From Acidobacteriota bacterium (lineage in GTDB: Bacteria > Acidobacteriota > Terriglobia > Terriglobales > Acidobacteriaceae), in assembly GCA_023410055.1 (NCBI GenBank), contig JAEYQK010000022.1, positions 1-64,000 on the forward strand: a stretch of 64,000 nt of DNA, in the 5' to 3' direction. Below are positions 32,931-41,162 of this stretch, one piece after another (positions within the stretch are counted from its first letter, which is position 1; each line of letters begins with the position of its first letter). The notes under the pieces are model-generated. The model did no database searches and was not told where the DNA came from. It worked only from the letters and a program-made list of their open reading frames with translations. The translations under genes were made by a program, and so were the position numbers.

Positions 32931-34106
32931 TTATTTGAACAGCAGCGGCGCGAATTCGTGCAGATCGCGGCGCCAGGTCAACCACTCGTGGGACGTGCCG
33001 GGGGATTCGTAGAAGGTGTACTTGATGCCGGCATTCGTTACCGCTTCCTTGAAGCGCATCATGCCTTTCATCATGGACTCAGGTTCGGTTGACCCGATGC
33101 CGAACCAGACAAGTCTCATGCGCTTATTGAAGTCAGCAGGGTTGGCGAGCACTCCACCGAATGCGGTCTTGGTGTCGATTGTCTGCGTGGTGTTTCCGCC
33201 CGGGACGCCACTGAATCCGCCGATGTATGCGAACTTGTCGAGATTGCGGAGACCGATTTCAAAAGCCTGTCCGCCGCCCATGGAGAGTCCGGCGATGGCC
33301 CGATGCTCGCGATCGGTGAGCGTGCGGTAGTGGGCATCGACAGCGGGGATCAAGTCCTTGATCACAACTTCTTCGAAGGCGGAGGGATTGGGATCCTGCC
33401 CGGGTGCGAAGCGCTGAGGTGGGAAGCCCCCCGCCATCGGCGGATCACTCGGCCGACGCGCGTAGCCCTTATCCATGACGATGATCATGGGCACGGATTT
33501 CTTTTCGGCGATTAGGTTGTCGAGGATGATGTCGACGCGGCCTTGAACGGGCCAGCCGCGCTCGTCTTCACCGCCACCGTGTTGCAGGTAGAGCACGGGA
33601 TAGCGGGCTTTGAGGTTGGTGTCGTAATCGGGCGGAACGTAAACGTAAGCCTTGCGCCACGAGGCGGTCACCTTCGAGTAGTAGAGGAAGCTGCGAACAT
33701 CACCGTGCGGGACGTCTTTCAGATCGTAATAATCAACGCCCTTTTCGGGGATCTCGATGCCGCTGGCTTGGCGACCCATTCCGTAGAATGTCTCGCTGGC
33801 GGGATCGCAGACCTTAACACCGTCGATCACGAGTGAGTAGTAGTGGAACCCGGGAACTTGAGGCGGCACCTTCACGGTCCAGACACCATCTTCCCCACGG
33901 GTCATGTCGTGCGTGCCAGCCAGATCGATCTGAACCTTCTTGGCATCGGGAGCTTTCACTCGGAAGGTCACACTTAGGTCGGAGTGGACGCGGGGATATT
34001 CTTGTCCTATTACGTTAGTCGAAGCAGGCTTGGAATCGCCCGCGGTCTGCGCCAGACAGATACCGCATGCGAGGAGTAATGCGAGTACGACGGCAATTGC
34101 TTTCAT
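32931..34106 (-). CDS. Secreted CE1-like esterase with N-terminal E-set domain (copy C)
   Basis: The product is 391 residues from ATG 34106 (an upstream in-frame start at 34130 is less likely; the signal peptide begins MKAIAVVLALLLACGICLAQ). The layout is the same as copy B: E-set domain (RVKAPDAKKVQIDL), esterase core with ARYPVLYLQHGGGEDERGW, the Ser in AIAGLSMGGGQAF and the His in GTSHEWLTWR. Copy B follows after 16 bp (B start to C stop), so C and B are likely one transcript with A behind. A proline/glycine-rich loop (PPMAGGFPPQRFAPGQDPNP) is specific to C. Confidence 0.92.
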   Translation of the reverse strand: MKAIAVVLALLLACGICLAQTAGDSKPASTNVIGQEYPRVHSDLSVTFRVKAPDAKKVQIDLAGTHDMTRGEDGVWTVKVPPQVPGFHYYSLVIDGVKVCDPASETFYGMGRQASGIEIPEKGVDYYDLKDVPHGDVRSFLYYSKVTASWRKAYVYVPPDYDTNLKARYPVLYLQHGGGEDERGWPVQGRVDIILDNLIAEKKSVPMIIVMDKGYARRPSDPPMAGGFPPQRFAPGQDPNPSAFEEVVIKDLIPAVDAHYRTLTDREHRAIAGLSMGGGQAFEIGLRNLDKFAYIGGFSGVPGGNTTQTIDTKTAFGGVLANPADFNKRMRLVWFGIGSTEPESMMKGMMRFKEAVTNAGIKYTFYESPGTSHEWLTWRRDLHEFAPLLFK

Positions 34107-34170
34107 GAATTGTACCTTTTCCGAGAGCAAGCCCCGGTGAACGGATTCCGGGGCTAGTGTTGAGGGATAT

Positions 34171-34200
34171 GCGCCACGTTAACCACTCGTGGGCAGTTCC
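34171..34200 (-). pseudogene. Remnant of a further esterase copy (ten codons)
   Basis: The minus strand from 34200 to 34171 reads GTAHEWLTWR in one frame, identical to the catalytic-His block of copy B and one residue off copy C. The flanking codons do not continue the homology and stop codons lie close upstream (TAA at 34215-34220 on this strand). It sits 65 bp upstream of copy C, where a lost neighbour would be expected. It may also be a spill-over of gene conversion; the match is short, so the call is tentative. Confidence 0.5.
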
Positions 34201-34553
34201 TTGTTCATCAGGGTCTTATTACTCAAGTAATCGTATTCGTTCAAACTGTGCAGACACCAGCAATCGTTTGCTGCGAAGATTGGACTTGCGGTGCCGAGTT
34301 ATGGTGCTACATTGCAGGCGCTTTCGCAACAGAATTTGGTGATGGGACTAACGGCACGTGCTCTTGGCGTGAGCCAGATCGAGCAAACGTTTGCTAGGGG
34401 AAAGTGCAATCGACGGTTTGCGACTCTTGGACATGGAATCGCTTCATGCCTGAGGGTACACTGCTAGCATAACGAAAGCTGCCAGTGAATCTGAGTTGTG
34501 CATATTTGCCTCGCACCTGTGCGGAAGATAGACACAGGAGAAAAGGAACGATT

Positions 34554-36506
34554 GTGAAGAACCGCCTTTGGTCGTGCGCTTTCTTTGTTCTTCTTGCCTC
34601 CGCCTTTGTTTTTGCCTCCAGTTCGACAATGCCCGACGGGACTGAATTCATCTCGTGGGAAAAACCACTCCAATTTACGCATACCTACTACGTCAACGGA
34701 AAAGCGGCGAACGCCGATGATAGAAATCCGGGAACCGAGCAGCGGCCCTTTAAGACTATTGGTCGCGCTGCTCAGGTTCTCAAACCGGGTGAGCGGGTCG
34801 TGATCGCCGAGGGTGTTTACCGCGAGTTTGTGCGTCCCGCCCGCGGCGGTACCGGCCCTGAGGCGATGATCAGTTATGAAGCCGCACCGGGCGCCAAGGT
34901 CGTCGTAAAGGGCTCGGCTGTCGTGAAGAACTGGCGCCCAAGTAAGGGCTGGAGGTTCGGAGTCGACCCGGAGACGAAGAAGGCTGTGCAGGCTTGGGAG
35001 CTTCCACTTGATCCGTCTCTGTTTCCAACCGGCTACAACCCATTCGGAGTCGATAACGTAATCGGCAATCGTATGTGGATTGACTACGCCAAGGACAACA
35101 TGGCGACCTATTTCCGCCGCCGGGGACTTGTCTTTGTGGATGGTCATCCGTTGGAGCCCGTCGAACTCGCGAGCGAGTTGGCGGGAGAATCGCAGCGATC
35201 AATGAACTATTTCAGCAAGGTCTTCTGGTCGCCGCTGTTCAAGGAGTTCTCACCGTACGCGGGCAAGGTGTGGATCGAGACCAACGGCATGACGCTGCAC
35301 ATTCGCTTGGCCAACGACGACGATCCGGCAAAACACACGATCGAGATCACCACACAGGAGCAGATATTCTCACCACTCGAACGCTACCAGTCCTACATAC
35401 GCGTTAAGGGCATCACCTTCCAACATGCCGGAAACGGTTTTCCGGTGCCGCAGCGCGGCATGGTTTCTGTGAACCGTGGGCATCACTTCATCTTTGAAGA
35501 CAACACCTTTGAGTGGGCCAACAGTGTGGGCCTTGATATCGGGAATGAGGACTGGGCAGCAAGTCCGGCTCCTGAGCCAGTCGGCTCTGACATCGTTCGC
35601 AACAATACATTCCGTTATTGCGGAATCGAGGGACTCGGTGGAACTGGCGGTCCGAAAGATACTCTAGTCGAGCGCAATTTGTTTGAGTGGATCGGCTGGC
35701 AGGATGCGGCGATGATGTCGGAGTCTGGCGGCGTGAAAATGCACACCGCGCGGAATCTGCTGTTCCGCAACAATGTGGTTCGCCACATCCGTCACGCCAA
35801 TGGCATCTGGCTCGACATCGGCAACGCGAACGTTCGGGTCACCGGCAATCTCTTCGCCGACATTCCGGGCAATGTGAATCCGCATGCTGTTCACATCGAA
35901 GGTAGCGACGTCTTAAACCAGATCGACAACAACATCTTTTCGAAGTTGACCGGCGGCATTCTGATTCGCGACACGAACAACGTTATTGTTGCCTACAACC
36001 TGTTCATGGACTGCGAAGAGGTGTGCGTGGACACGATCTCGGGCATCAACGGTCCGCGTCCGATTTCCGGGCATACCAACGACGTTCACAACCTGATGGT
36101 CTATGGGAACGTCTTTGCTCGCCCGGGACGTTCAGCAATCGAGTTCACCAATGCACGCAATCAGGCTGACGGGAATCTGTATCAATCGGGAGGGGTTTTC
36201 CCGATTGGGTTTGGCACCCCGTATTTGCGGGTCAAATTCCCGGAGCCGCCAGAGTGGCACAACCTGGTTTCCTGGCGTGAGCAGCACAATTGGGACACGA
36301 GTGGCGCTATGGGCCAGATCAACGTCACGCTTGACCCAGACAAGCTTGAACTCGCGCTTGAGGTTAAGAGCGACATCAAACCTCTACCTGCCTGGAAGAA
36401 GATTGATACGGACTTCTTCGGCAAGCAGGTATCGGGTGATCGTTTGCCCGGTCCGTTTGCTGATCTTCTGACCGGTCCTGCCACCCGCAAGGTGGATCCC
36501 CGATAG
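34554..36506 (+). CDS. Secreted right-handed beta-helix protein, GH120-like
   Basis: The product is 650 residues starting at GTG 34554, fixed by AGGAGAAAAGGA upstream. The signal peptide is about 1-20. The N-terminus HTYYVNGKAANADDRNPGTE and FKTIGRAAQVLKPGERVVIA followed by EGVYREFVRPARGG is the opening of GH120 beta-xylosidases and related DUF1565 beta-helix proteins. An inserted domain is at about 130-260 and helix repeats at about 270-560. IWLDIG (Asp421) and HIEGS (Glu449) lie where GH120 has its catalytic Asp/Glu pair, though the spacing is 28 and not 23. It probably cleaves xylo-oligosaccharides or a related glycan. It is divergent from the esterase run. Confidence 0.7.
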   Translation: MKNRLWSCAFFVLLASAFVFASSSTMPDGTEFISWEKPLQFTHTYYVNGKAANADDRNPGTEQRPFKTIGRAAQVLKPGERVVIAEGVYREFVRPARGGTGPEAMISYEAAPGAKVVVKGSAVVKNWRPSKGWRFGVDPETKKAVQAWELPLDPSLFPTGYNPFGVDNVIGNRMWIDYAKDNMATYFRRRGLVFVDGHPLEPVELASELAGESQRSMNYFSKVFWSPLFKEFSPYAGKVWIETNGMTLHIRLANDDDPAKHTIEITTQEQIFSPLERYQSYIRVKGITFQHAGNGFPVPQRGMVSVNRGHHFIFEDNTFEWANSVGLDIGNEDWAASPAPEPVGSDIVRNNTFRYCGIEGLGGTGGPKDTLVERNLFEWIGWQDAAMMSESGGVKMHTARNLLFRNNVVRHIRHANGIWLDIGNANVRVTGNLFADIPGNVNPHAVHIEGSDVLNQIDNNIFSKLTGGILIRDTNNVIVAYNLFMDCEEVCVDTISGINGPRPISGHTNDVHNLMVYGNVFARPGRSAIEFTNARNQADGNLYQSGGVFPIGFGTPYLRVKFPEPPEWHNLVSWREQHNWDTSGAMGQINVTLDPDKLELALEVKSDIKPLPAWKKIDTDFFGKQVSGDRLPGPFADLLTGPATRKVDPR

Positions 36507-36517
36507 TGGAAGGAACT

Positions 36518-36553
36518 GAGCCCCACATCTGACCGAGTTCAAATGTGGGGCTC
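36518..36553. terminator. Perfect 11-bp stem between convergent genes
   Basis: GAGCCCCACAT (36518-36528) pairs exactly with ATGTGGGGCTC (36543-36553), loop of 14. It starts 12 bases past the beta-helix stop and lies 21 bases from the fcl stop. It belongs to the CCCACRT hairpin group of this window and lacks a T run. Confidence 0.6.
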
Positions 36554-36573
36554 GAGTCGCGAAGGTAGCTAAC

Positions 36574-37575
36574 TCACTGCTGTACCGATACAGCAGAAGA
36601 TGGCTCAGGACCGAGCGAGTTCTCTTCTATCGCAAGATCTTTGAAGGTGCGTTCTAGTCCGACACGCAGGCTGATTGTGGGTTTCCATCCAAGCCTTAGG
36701 AGCTTCGAGGTGTCCAGGAGCTTGCGTGGGGATCCGTCCGGTTTGGAAGAATCGAACTTGTAGACACCGGTGTAGCCGACTATCTCACCGATCAGTTGTG
36801 CCAACTCTCTTATCGTGATGTCCTGCCCCCAACCGACGTTAACGAGGGGGCCTTCCGGGGCGTTCTTGAGTTGATTGAACTTTTCGTGGGGGAGATTCAC
36901 CAGGAAGAGACACGCGGATGCCATGTCGTCACTATGAAGGAACTCTCGCCTCGGCGTTCCTGTTCCCCAAAGCCAGACCTCAGGTCGGTTCTGCAATTTG
37001 GCAGACAGTATCTTTCGAAATAGGGCGGGGATCACGTGAGATGTACTCAGGTCGTAGTTGTCGCCGGGACCGTAGAGATTTGTCGGCATGACCGCCAGGT
37101 AATCAGTCTCGTGCTGCGCGTTGTAGGCACGGCACATCTCAATTCCGGCAATCTTGGCGATTGCATAGGCGCGATTGGTATGTTCAAGCGGACCGGTCAG
37201 TAAGGATTCTTCTTTGATCGGTTGCGGTGCAAACTTGGGGTAGATACAGCTCGAACCTAGAAACAGCAGACGCTTCACGTGGTTGCGGAAAGCTGCTTCG
37301 ATGACATTGTTCTGGATTGCCAGATTCTGCTGAATGAAGTCTGCTGGATAGGTGCTATTCGCCAGGATTCCACCTACGCGGGCCGCCGCGAGGAATACGT
37401 ATTCGGGCTTCTGCTCAGAAAAAAAGGACTGCACTGAAGCCTGATGTGTGAGATCTAGTTCCGCGTGGGTCCGGAGCAGTAGGTTAGAATACCCCGCCTT
37501 CGCCAGAACACGGACCAGCGCTGAGCCGACCAATCCGCGGTGTCCGGCAACGAAAATCTTCGCATTCTGGTTCAT
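36574..37575 (-). CDS. fcl: GDP-L-fucose synthase
   Basis: The product is 333 residues from ATG 37575. It is a short-chain dehydrogenase that epimerises and reduces GDP-4-keto-6-deoxymannose to GDP-L-fucose. FVAGHRGLVGSALVRVL (about 7-23) is the NADP loop, GSSCIYP carries the catalytic Ser and Cys, and YAIAKIAG holds the Tyr-x3-Lys pair. GTGTPRREFLH and DGSPRKLLD are Fcl/WcaG-specific. It begins 5 bp downstream of the gmd stop, in one operon, the classic gmd-fcl order. The product would feed fucosylated surface polysaccharide. Confidence 0.97.
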   Translation of the reverse strand: MNQNAKIFVAGHRGLVGSALVRVLAKAGYSNLLLRTHAELDLTHQASVQSFFSEQKPEYVFLAAARVGGILANSTYPADFIQQNLAIQNNVIEAAFRNHVKRLLFLGSSCIYPKFAPQPIKEESLLTGPLEHTNRAYAIAKIAGIEMCRAYNAQHETDYLAVMPTNLYGPGDNYDLSTSHVIPALFRKILSAKLQNRPEVWLWGTGTPRREFLHSDDMASACLFLVNLPHEKFNQLKNAPEGPLVNVGWGQDITIRELAQLIGEIVGYTGVYKFDSSKPDGSPRKLLDTSKLLRLGWKPTISLRVGLERTFKDLAIEENSLGPEPSSAVSVQQ

Positions 37576-37579
37576 GGAG

Positions 37580-38662
37580 TTATTCGTAGTAGTCGTAGAC
37601 CTGGTATCCGTTGCGCCTAACCAACTCATCCCTTTCGGCGGCTTTCATGTCCGCTTCCATCATTTCGGCGACGAGTTCATGGAAGCTCACCTTGGGCATC
37701 CAGCCAAGTCTACGGCGCGCTGCGGACGCGTCGCCTCTCAAGGTGTCAACCTCCGCAGGGCGGAAATAGCGCTCGTCGACGGCGATGATGCAGCGACCGG
37801 TGTCGTCGTAGCCCTTTTCGTGAACACCGGTGCCCACCCAATGGATATTCAGGTCGATGCGCGATGCAGCGGTCTCAACAAACTCGCGAACGCTGTGTTG
37901 TTCTCCGGTGGCGATCACATAGTCGCACGGCTCTTGTTGCTGGAGCATCAACCACTGCATCTCGACGTAGTCGCGAGCATGTCCCCAGTCGCGTTGAGCG
38001 TCCAGATTTCCGAGATAGAGGCACTCTTGCAGGCCTAATCGGATGCGAGCCAAACCACGAGTAATCTTGCGCGTGACGAAGGTTTCGCCACGCACTGGCG
38101 ATTCGTGATTGAACAGAATTCCGTTGCACGCATACATCCCGTACGCTTCCCGGTAGTTGATCGTAATCCAGTAGGCGTAGAGTTTAGCGACTGCGTAAGG
38201 CGACCGAGGATAGAAAGGAGTAGTCTCTCGCTGAGGAATCTCCTGCACTAGTCCGTAGAGTTCGGAGCTGGATGCCTGGTAAAAGCGAGTCTTGTGTTGG
38301 AGACCAGTAATACGAATAGCTTCCAAGAGGCGCAATGTTCCAAGGGCGTCGACATTCGCAGTGTATTCAGGCTGCTCGAAAGAGACCGCGACGTGACTCT
38401 GGGCAGCCAGGTTGTAGATTTCCTCCGGGCGGATTTCCTGTACGAGCCGTATCAGATTGGCGGCATCGGTGAGATCGCCGTAGTGGAGGTAAAGTCGAGG
38501 GTCGGGGTCATGCGGATCCTGATAGAGGTGATCAATTCTGTCTGTATTGAATAGGGAAGTTCGCCGCTTCAGTCCGTGCACTTCGTAACCGCGGTCGATC
38601 AGAAACTCCGCGAGATACGAGCCATCCTGTCCGGTTATGCCGGTGACTAACGCGCGTTTCAC
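37580..38662 (-). CDS. gmd: GDP-mannose 4,6-dehydratase
   Basis: The 360-residue enzyme converts GDP-D-mannose to GDP-4-keto-6-deoxy-D-mannose. ALVTGITGQDGSYLAEFL (about 4-21) is the NAD(P) loop. ASSSELYG has the active-site Ser/Thr-Glu pair, and YPRSPYAVAKLYAYW has the Tyr-x3-Lys. RDWGHARDYVEMQW and DERYFRPAEVDTLRGD are signature Gmd segments. It is the first gene of the gmd-fcl operon. Its promoter must lie in 38663-38999, shared with the divergent GHMP kinase. Confidence 0.98.
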   Translation of the reverse strand: MKRALVTGITGQDGSYLAEFLIDRGYEVHGLKRRTSLFNTDRIDHLYQDPHDPDPRLYLHYGDLTDAANLIRLVQEIRPEEIYNLAAQSHVAVSFEQPEYTANVDALGTLRLLEAIRITGLQHKTRFYQASSSELYGLVQEIPQRETTPFYPRSPYAVAKLYAYWITINYREAYGMYACNGILFNHESPVRGETFVTRKITRGLARIRLGLQECLYLGNLDAQRDWGHARDYVEMQWLMLQQQEPCDYVIATGEQHSVREFVETAASRIDLNIHWVGTGVHEKGYDDTGRCIIAVDERYFRPAEVDTLRGDASAARRRLGWMPKVSFHELVAEMMEADMKAAERDELVRRNGYQVYDYYE

Positions 38663-38750
38663 CAGAAGAGCTCCAATGTAGATCCAGTGGATGTTGCGCT
38701 AGCGTGCCGGAAGAACAGTAGGTATTCTCGGGGGCCCACCAACGAAGAGA

Positions 38751-38765
38751 TTGCCGAAACGGCAA
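38751..38765. promoter_or_regulatory. Perfect hairpin TTGCCG-AAA-CGGCAA
   Basis: Six bases pair exactly around a three-base loop. It lies 88 bp upstream of gmd. It could be an operator or an RNA hairpin in the gmd leader on the opposite strand. Confidence 0.4.
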
Positions 38766-38870
38766 CATAACGCTTTGCTGGTCCGTTCACGATGGTTGTG
38801 AGAAGGTGGCCTACGTAGCAAACGTTGCCACAATTGGTTATGCATTCTGCAGTATTGGGCAAATGGAGGC

Positions 38871-38906
38871 GCAGATTTGGGCAATCTGCAAGAAAGTGCA
38901 CTTTCT
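38871..38906. promoter_or_regulatory. Two adjacent perfect palindromes
   Basis: GCAGATT-N5-AATCTGC occupies 38871-38889, and the gapless 16-mer AGAAAGTGCACTTTCT occupies 38891-38906. They are one base apart and about 94 bp before the kinase start. Dyads this long and perfect are typical of dimeric repressor or activator sites. Confidence 0.5.
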
Positions 38907-38999
38907 GAAGGGAGTGCGTAGGTTGTGACCGACAGTTTGCTCGGCGGGCGAACGGCAATCGTGCTTCAAACTGGTCCCGCACCGTGATAAAAGAACATC

Positions 39000-40067
39000 A
39001 TGCATGCAACAAAGACATCCGGCGGTGTGAAGGGCGGTGTGATTAGCCAGGCGCCTTGCCGTGTCGATCTGGCCGGCGGGACCTTGGATCTATGGCCGCT
39101 GTACCTATTTCACCCGAATGCGGTCACAGTGAACATCGCGATCAACGTAATGACCACCTGCCGTATCACGCCGATCCAAGGTGGGCAGATTCACTTCCGT
39201 TCGGTTGATACGCGCCGTGAAGAGCAATTCGCAGATCTTGAGCAGCTCTGCCGAGCCAAGTCATTCAAGCACCCGATTGGCGGATGGCTGACCAAGTTCT
39301 TTGCTCCAGCAAGCGGGTTTGCTCTGGAGACAACTTCGGAGTCACCGGCGGGAGCGGGCATTGCAGGGTCCTCTGCACTGATGATTGCTACCACAGCCGC
39401 GCTTGCACGTTTTACGGGAAGGCGACTCGACAGGGAGCAGATGCGTGTTGTAGCTCAGAATGTTGAGGCTCAGATCATCAACGTTCCGACCGGATGTCAG
39501 GATTACTATCCGGCGCTTTACGGTGGGGTGAGTGCCGTTCATTTAGGCGCGGACGGTATCAGTCGTGAGCCGATTCCTGTAGCAGCGGAAGAGATTGACG
39601 CACGGTTCGTGGTGGTCTACACCGGGGCGCCTAGACAGTCGGGAATCAATAACTGGGAAGTCTATAAAGCGCACATCGACGGCGATAAGAAGGTTATCAG
39701 GAACTTTGGAGAGATTGCCGAAATCGCCTGCGCGATGCGGCAGGCCCTGACCGCTCACGACTGGGGGGATGTAGCGCGGCTGCTTCGAAGCGAATGGACT
39801 CTGCGGCGCTCGAACTACAAGAACATTTCGACTCCCCTGATCGACAAACTGATCGCGGTGGCTCATAAGAACGGAGGCCGTGCTTCGAAGGTATGCGGTG
39901 CGGGCGGAGGCGGCTGTGTGCTCTTCATGGTTAAGGACGGTGCGAAGGAGCGTGTGAGCCGATCGTTGCAGCTCAATGGAGCGCAGGTTTTGCCATTTCA
40001 GGTCGCACGCGAAGGGCTTAGTGTTTCTGCTACTCGACTTGACCCGCGTTCCGCGAGCCGGAGATGA
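39000..40067 (+). CDS. GHMP family sugar kinase (HddA/fucokinase-like)
   Basis: The 355-residue product is a GHMP kinase. APCRVDLAGGTLDLWPLY (about 18-35) is the substrate-binding N-terminus shared by heptose-7-phosphate kinase HddA and fucokinase. SPAGAGIAGSSALMIATTAA (about 114-133) is the ATP-binding P-x(3)-G-x-G-S-S-A loop, and KVCGAGGGGCVLFM (about 297-310) the third GHMP motif. It is divergent from gmd-fcl. Phosphorylation of fucose would fit that neighbourhood, but HddA-type heptose kinase is equally compatible with the sequence. Its stop overlaps the next gene by ATGA. Confidence 0.88.
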   Translation: MHATKTSGGVKGGVISQAPCRVDLAGGTLDLWPLYLFHPNAVTVNIAINVMTTCRITPIQGGQIHFRSVDTRREEQFADLEQLCRAKSFKHPIGGWLTKFFAPASGFALETTSESPAGAGIAGSSALMIATTAALARFTGRRLDREQMRVVAQNVEAQIINVPTGCQDYYPALYGGVSAVHLGADGISREPIPVAAEEIDARFVVVYTGAPRQSGINNWEVYKAHIDGDKKVIRNFGEIAEIACAMRQALTAHDWGDVARLLRSEWTLRRSNYKNISTPLIDKLIAVAHKNGGRASKVCGAGGGGCVLFMVKDGAKERVSRSLQLNGAQVLPFQVAREGLSVSATRLDPRSASRR

Positions 40068-41095
40068 CTGAAGAGAAGCCAATAGAGAATGTTGTGTCCG
40101 GTGGGCCGATATTGGGGAGCTCCCAGGGACCAATCCATCCTGTGTTCCGACTTCTTCTTTCTATTGTCGTGTTGTTTGCTGCGTACCTCGCGGCCGGACT
40201 CTTCGCGGGAATGACGGCTGCCAGCCCCCGTGTGTTCGACCTGGTCTTCCGTCCGCTGTTCCTGGCATTTCTTCTTGCCGGATTCTGTTTCCTTTTGAAG
40301 ACTGCCGACGAAGTAGACGGAAGTCCGTTTACTGCGATGGGGTTGTCAATCAAGGGGCCTTGGCTGCGTGATGCTTCGTCCGGATTGCTGATCGGGTTCT
40401 TGCTAATATCGATAGCTTATGTGGTTATTCGGTTGACGTGTCAAACCACGGCCACGTTTCATTTGAGCGCCAAAGCGGGGAAGTTGCTGCTTGCTGAAGT
40501 CGTAATACTCTCGACGGGCGCAATGGCCGAAGAAGTCGCGTTCCGCGGGTACCCGTTTCAGCGTCTTGTTGACGTAATGAACGAAGTAGTGCGGTGGCTC
40601 GTAGGGAAGCGCCTCCTCATCTCTCATCGTGAGCTTGCCAGCAACGCAGGCCCATTCGTTGCCGCCGTTGTGTGGTCATGCGCTTTTGGGGCGGTTCACG
40701 CGGGAAATCCGGGTGTTTCGGTTATTGCGCTATTGAATACGGCTTTCGTCGGAATCCTATTCTGCCTAGCGTACTTTAGAACGCGATCACTATGGATGCC
40801 GTGGGGAATTCACTTCGCATGGAATGCCGCGCTGGGTGTTGTCTTCGGTCTTCCCGTGAGTGGACTAAGGGACTTTTCCGTTGTCGTGAGAACAAGGGTG
40901 CAGGGGCCTGCATGGATTTCGGGAGGGAACTACGGTATTGAGGGCAGTGTACTAGGGACGTCCGTAATCGTTATCGGCATAGTTCTGGTTCAGATTTTCG
41001 TCACACAGAGAGGCCAGTGTTCCGCGGCGATGCAGATTGTAGATGCCGAACGTACGGATAACGACCGTTTAGGACCCGAGAGCATCCAATCCTGA
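40064..41095 (+). CDS. CPBP family intramembrane protease (Abi-like)
   Basis: The 343-residue polytopic protein has about eight hydrophobic segments. The three CPBP/Rce1 motifs are all seen: AEEVAFRGYPFQRL (about 147-160, EE-x3-R), WSCAFGAVHAGN (about 204-215, F-x3-H) and GIHFAWNAALG (about 246-256, H-x3-N). It is likely a membrane-embedded glutamic-type peptidase, as known for Rce1. The start ATG 40064 overlaps the kinase stop by 4 nt, so translation is coupled. Why a sugar kinase and a membrane protease should be coupled is not evident. Confidence 0.92.
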   Translation: MTEEKPIENVVSGGPILGSSQGPIHPVFRLLLSIVVLFAAYLAAGLFAGMTAASPRVFDLVFRPLFLAFLLAGFCFLLKTADEVDGSPFTAMGLSIKGPWLRDASSGLLIGFLLISIAYVVIRLTCQTTATFHLSAKAGKLLLAEVVILSTGAMAEEVAFRGYPFQRLVDVMNEVVRWLVGKRLLISHRELASNAGPFVAAVVWSCAFGAVHAGNPGVSVIALLNTAFVGILFCLAYFRTRSLWMPWGIHFAWNAALGVVFGLPVSGLRDFSVVVRTRVQGPAWISGGNYGIEGSVLGTSVIVIGIVLVQIFVTQRGQCSAAMQIVDAERTDNDRLGPESIQS

Positions 41096-41162
41096 GTAAA
41101 GGCGATGGAATTGGCCCTCGGCACGACGACAGGCGATATAATCTGAGCCCAGGTAAGGTGCG

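Larger units (their letters stand above)
38663..38999. other. 337-bp divergent promoter region between gmd and the GHMP kinase
   Basis: No gene is supported here. The region carries three perfect inverted repeats (listed below). Starts of both flanking genes face outward, so at least two promoters should lie inside. Confidence 0.6.
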
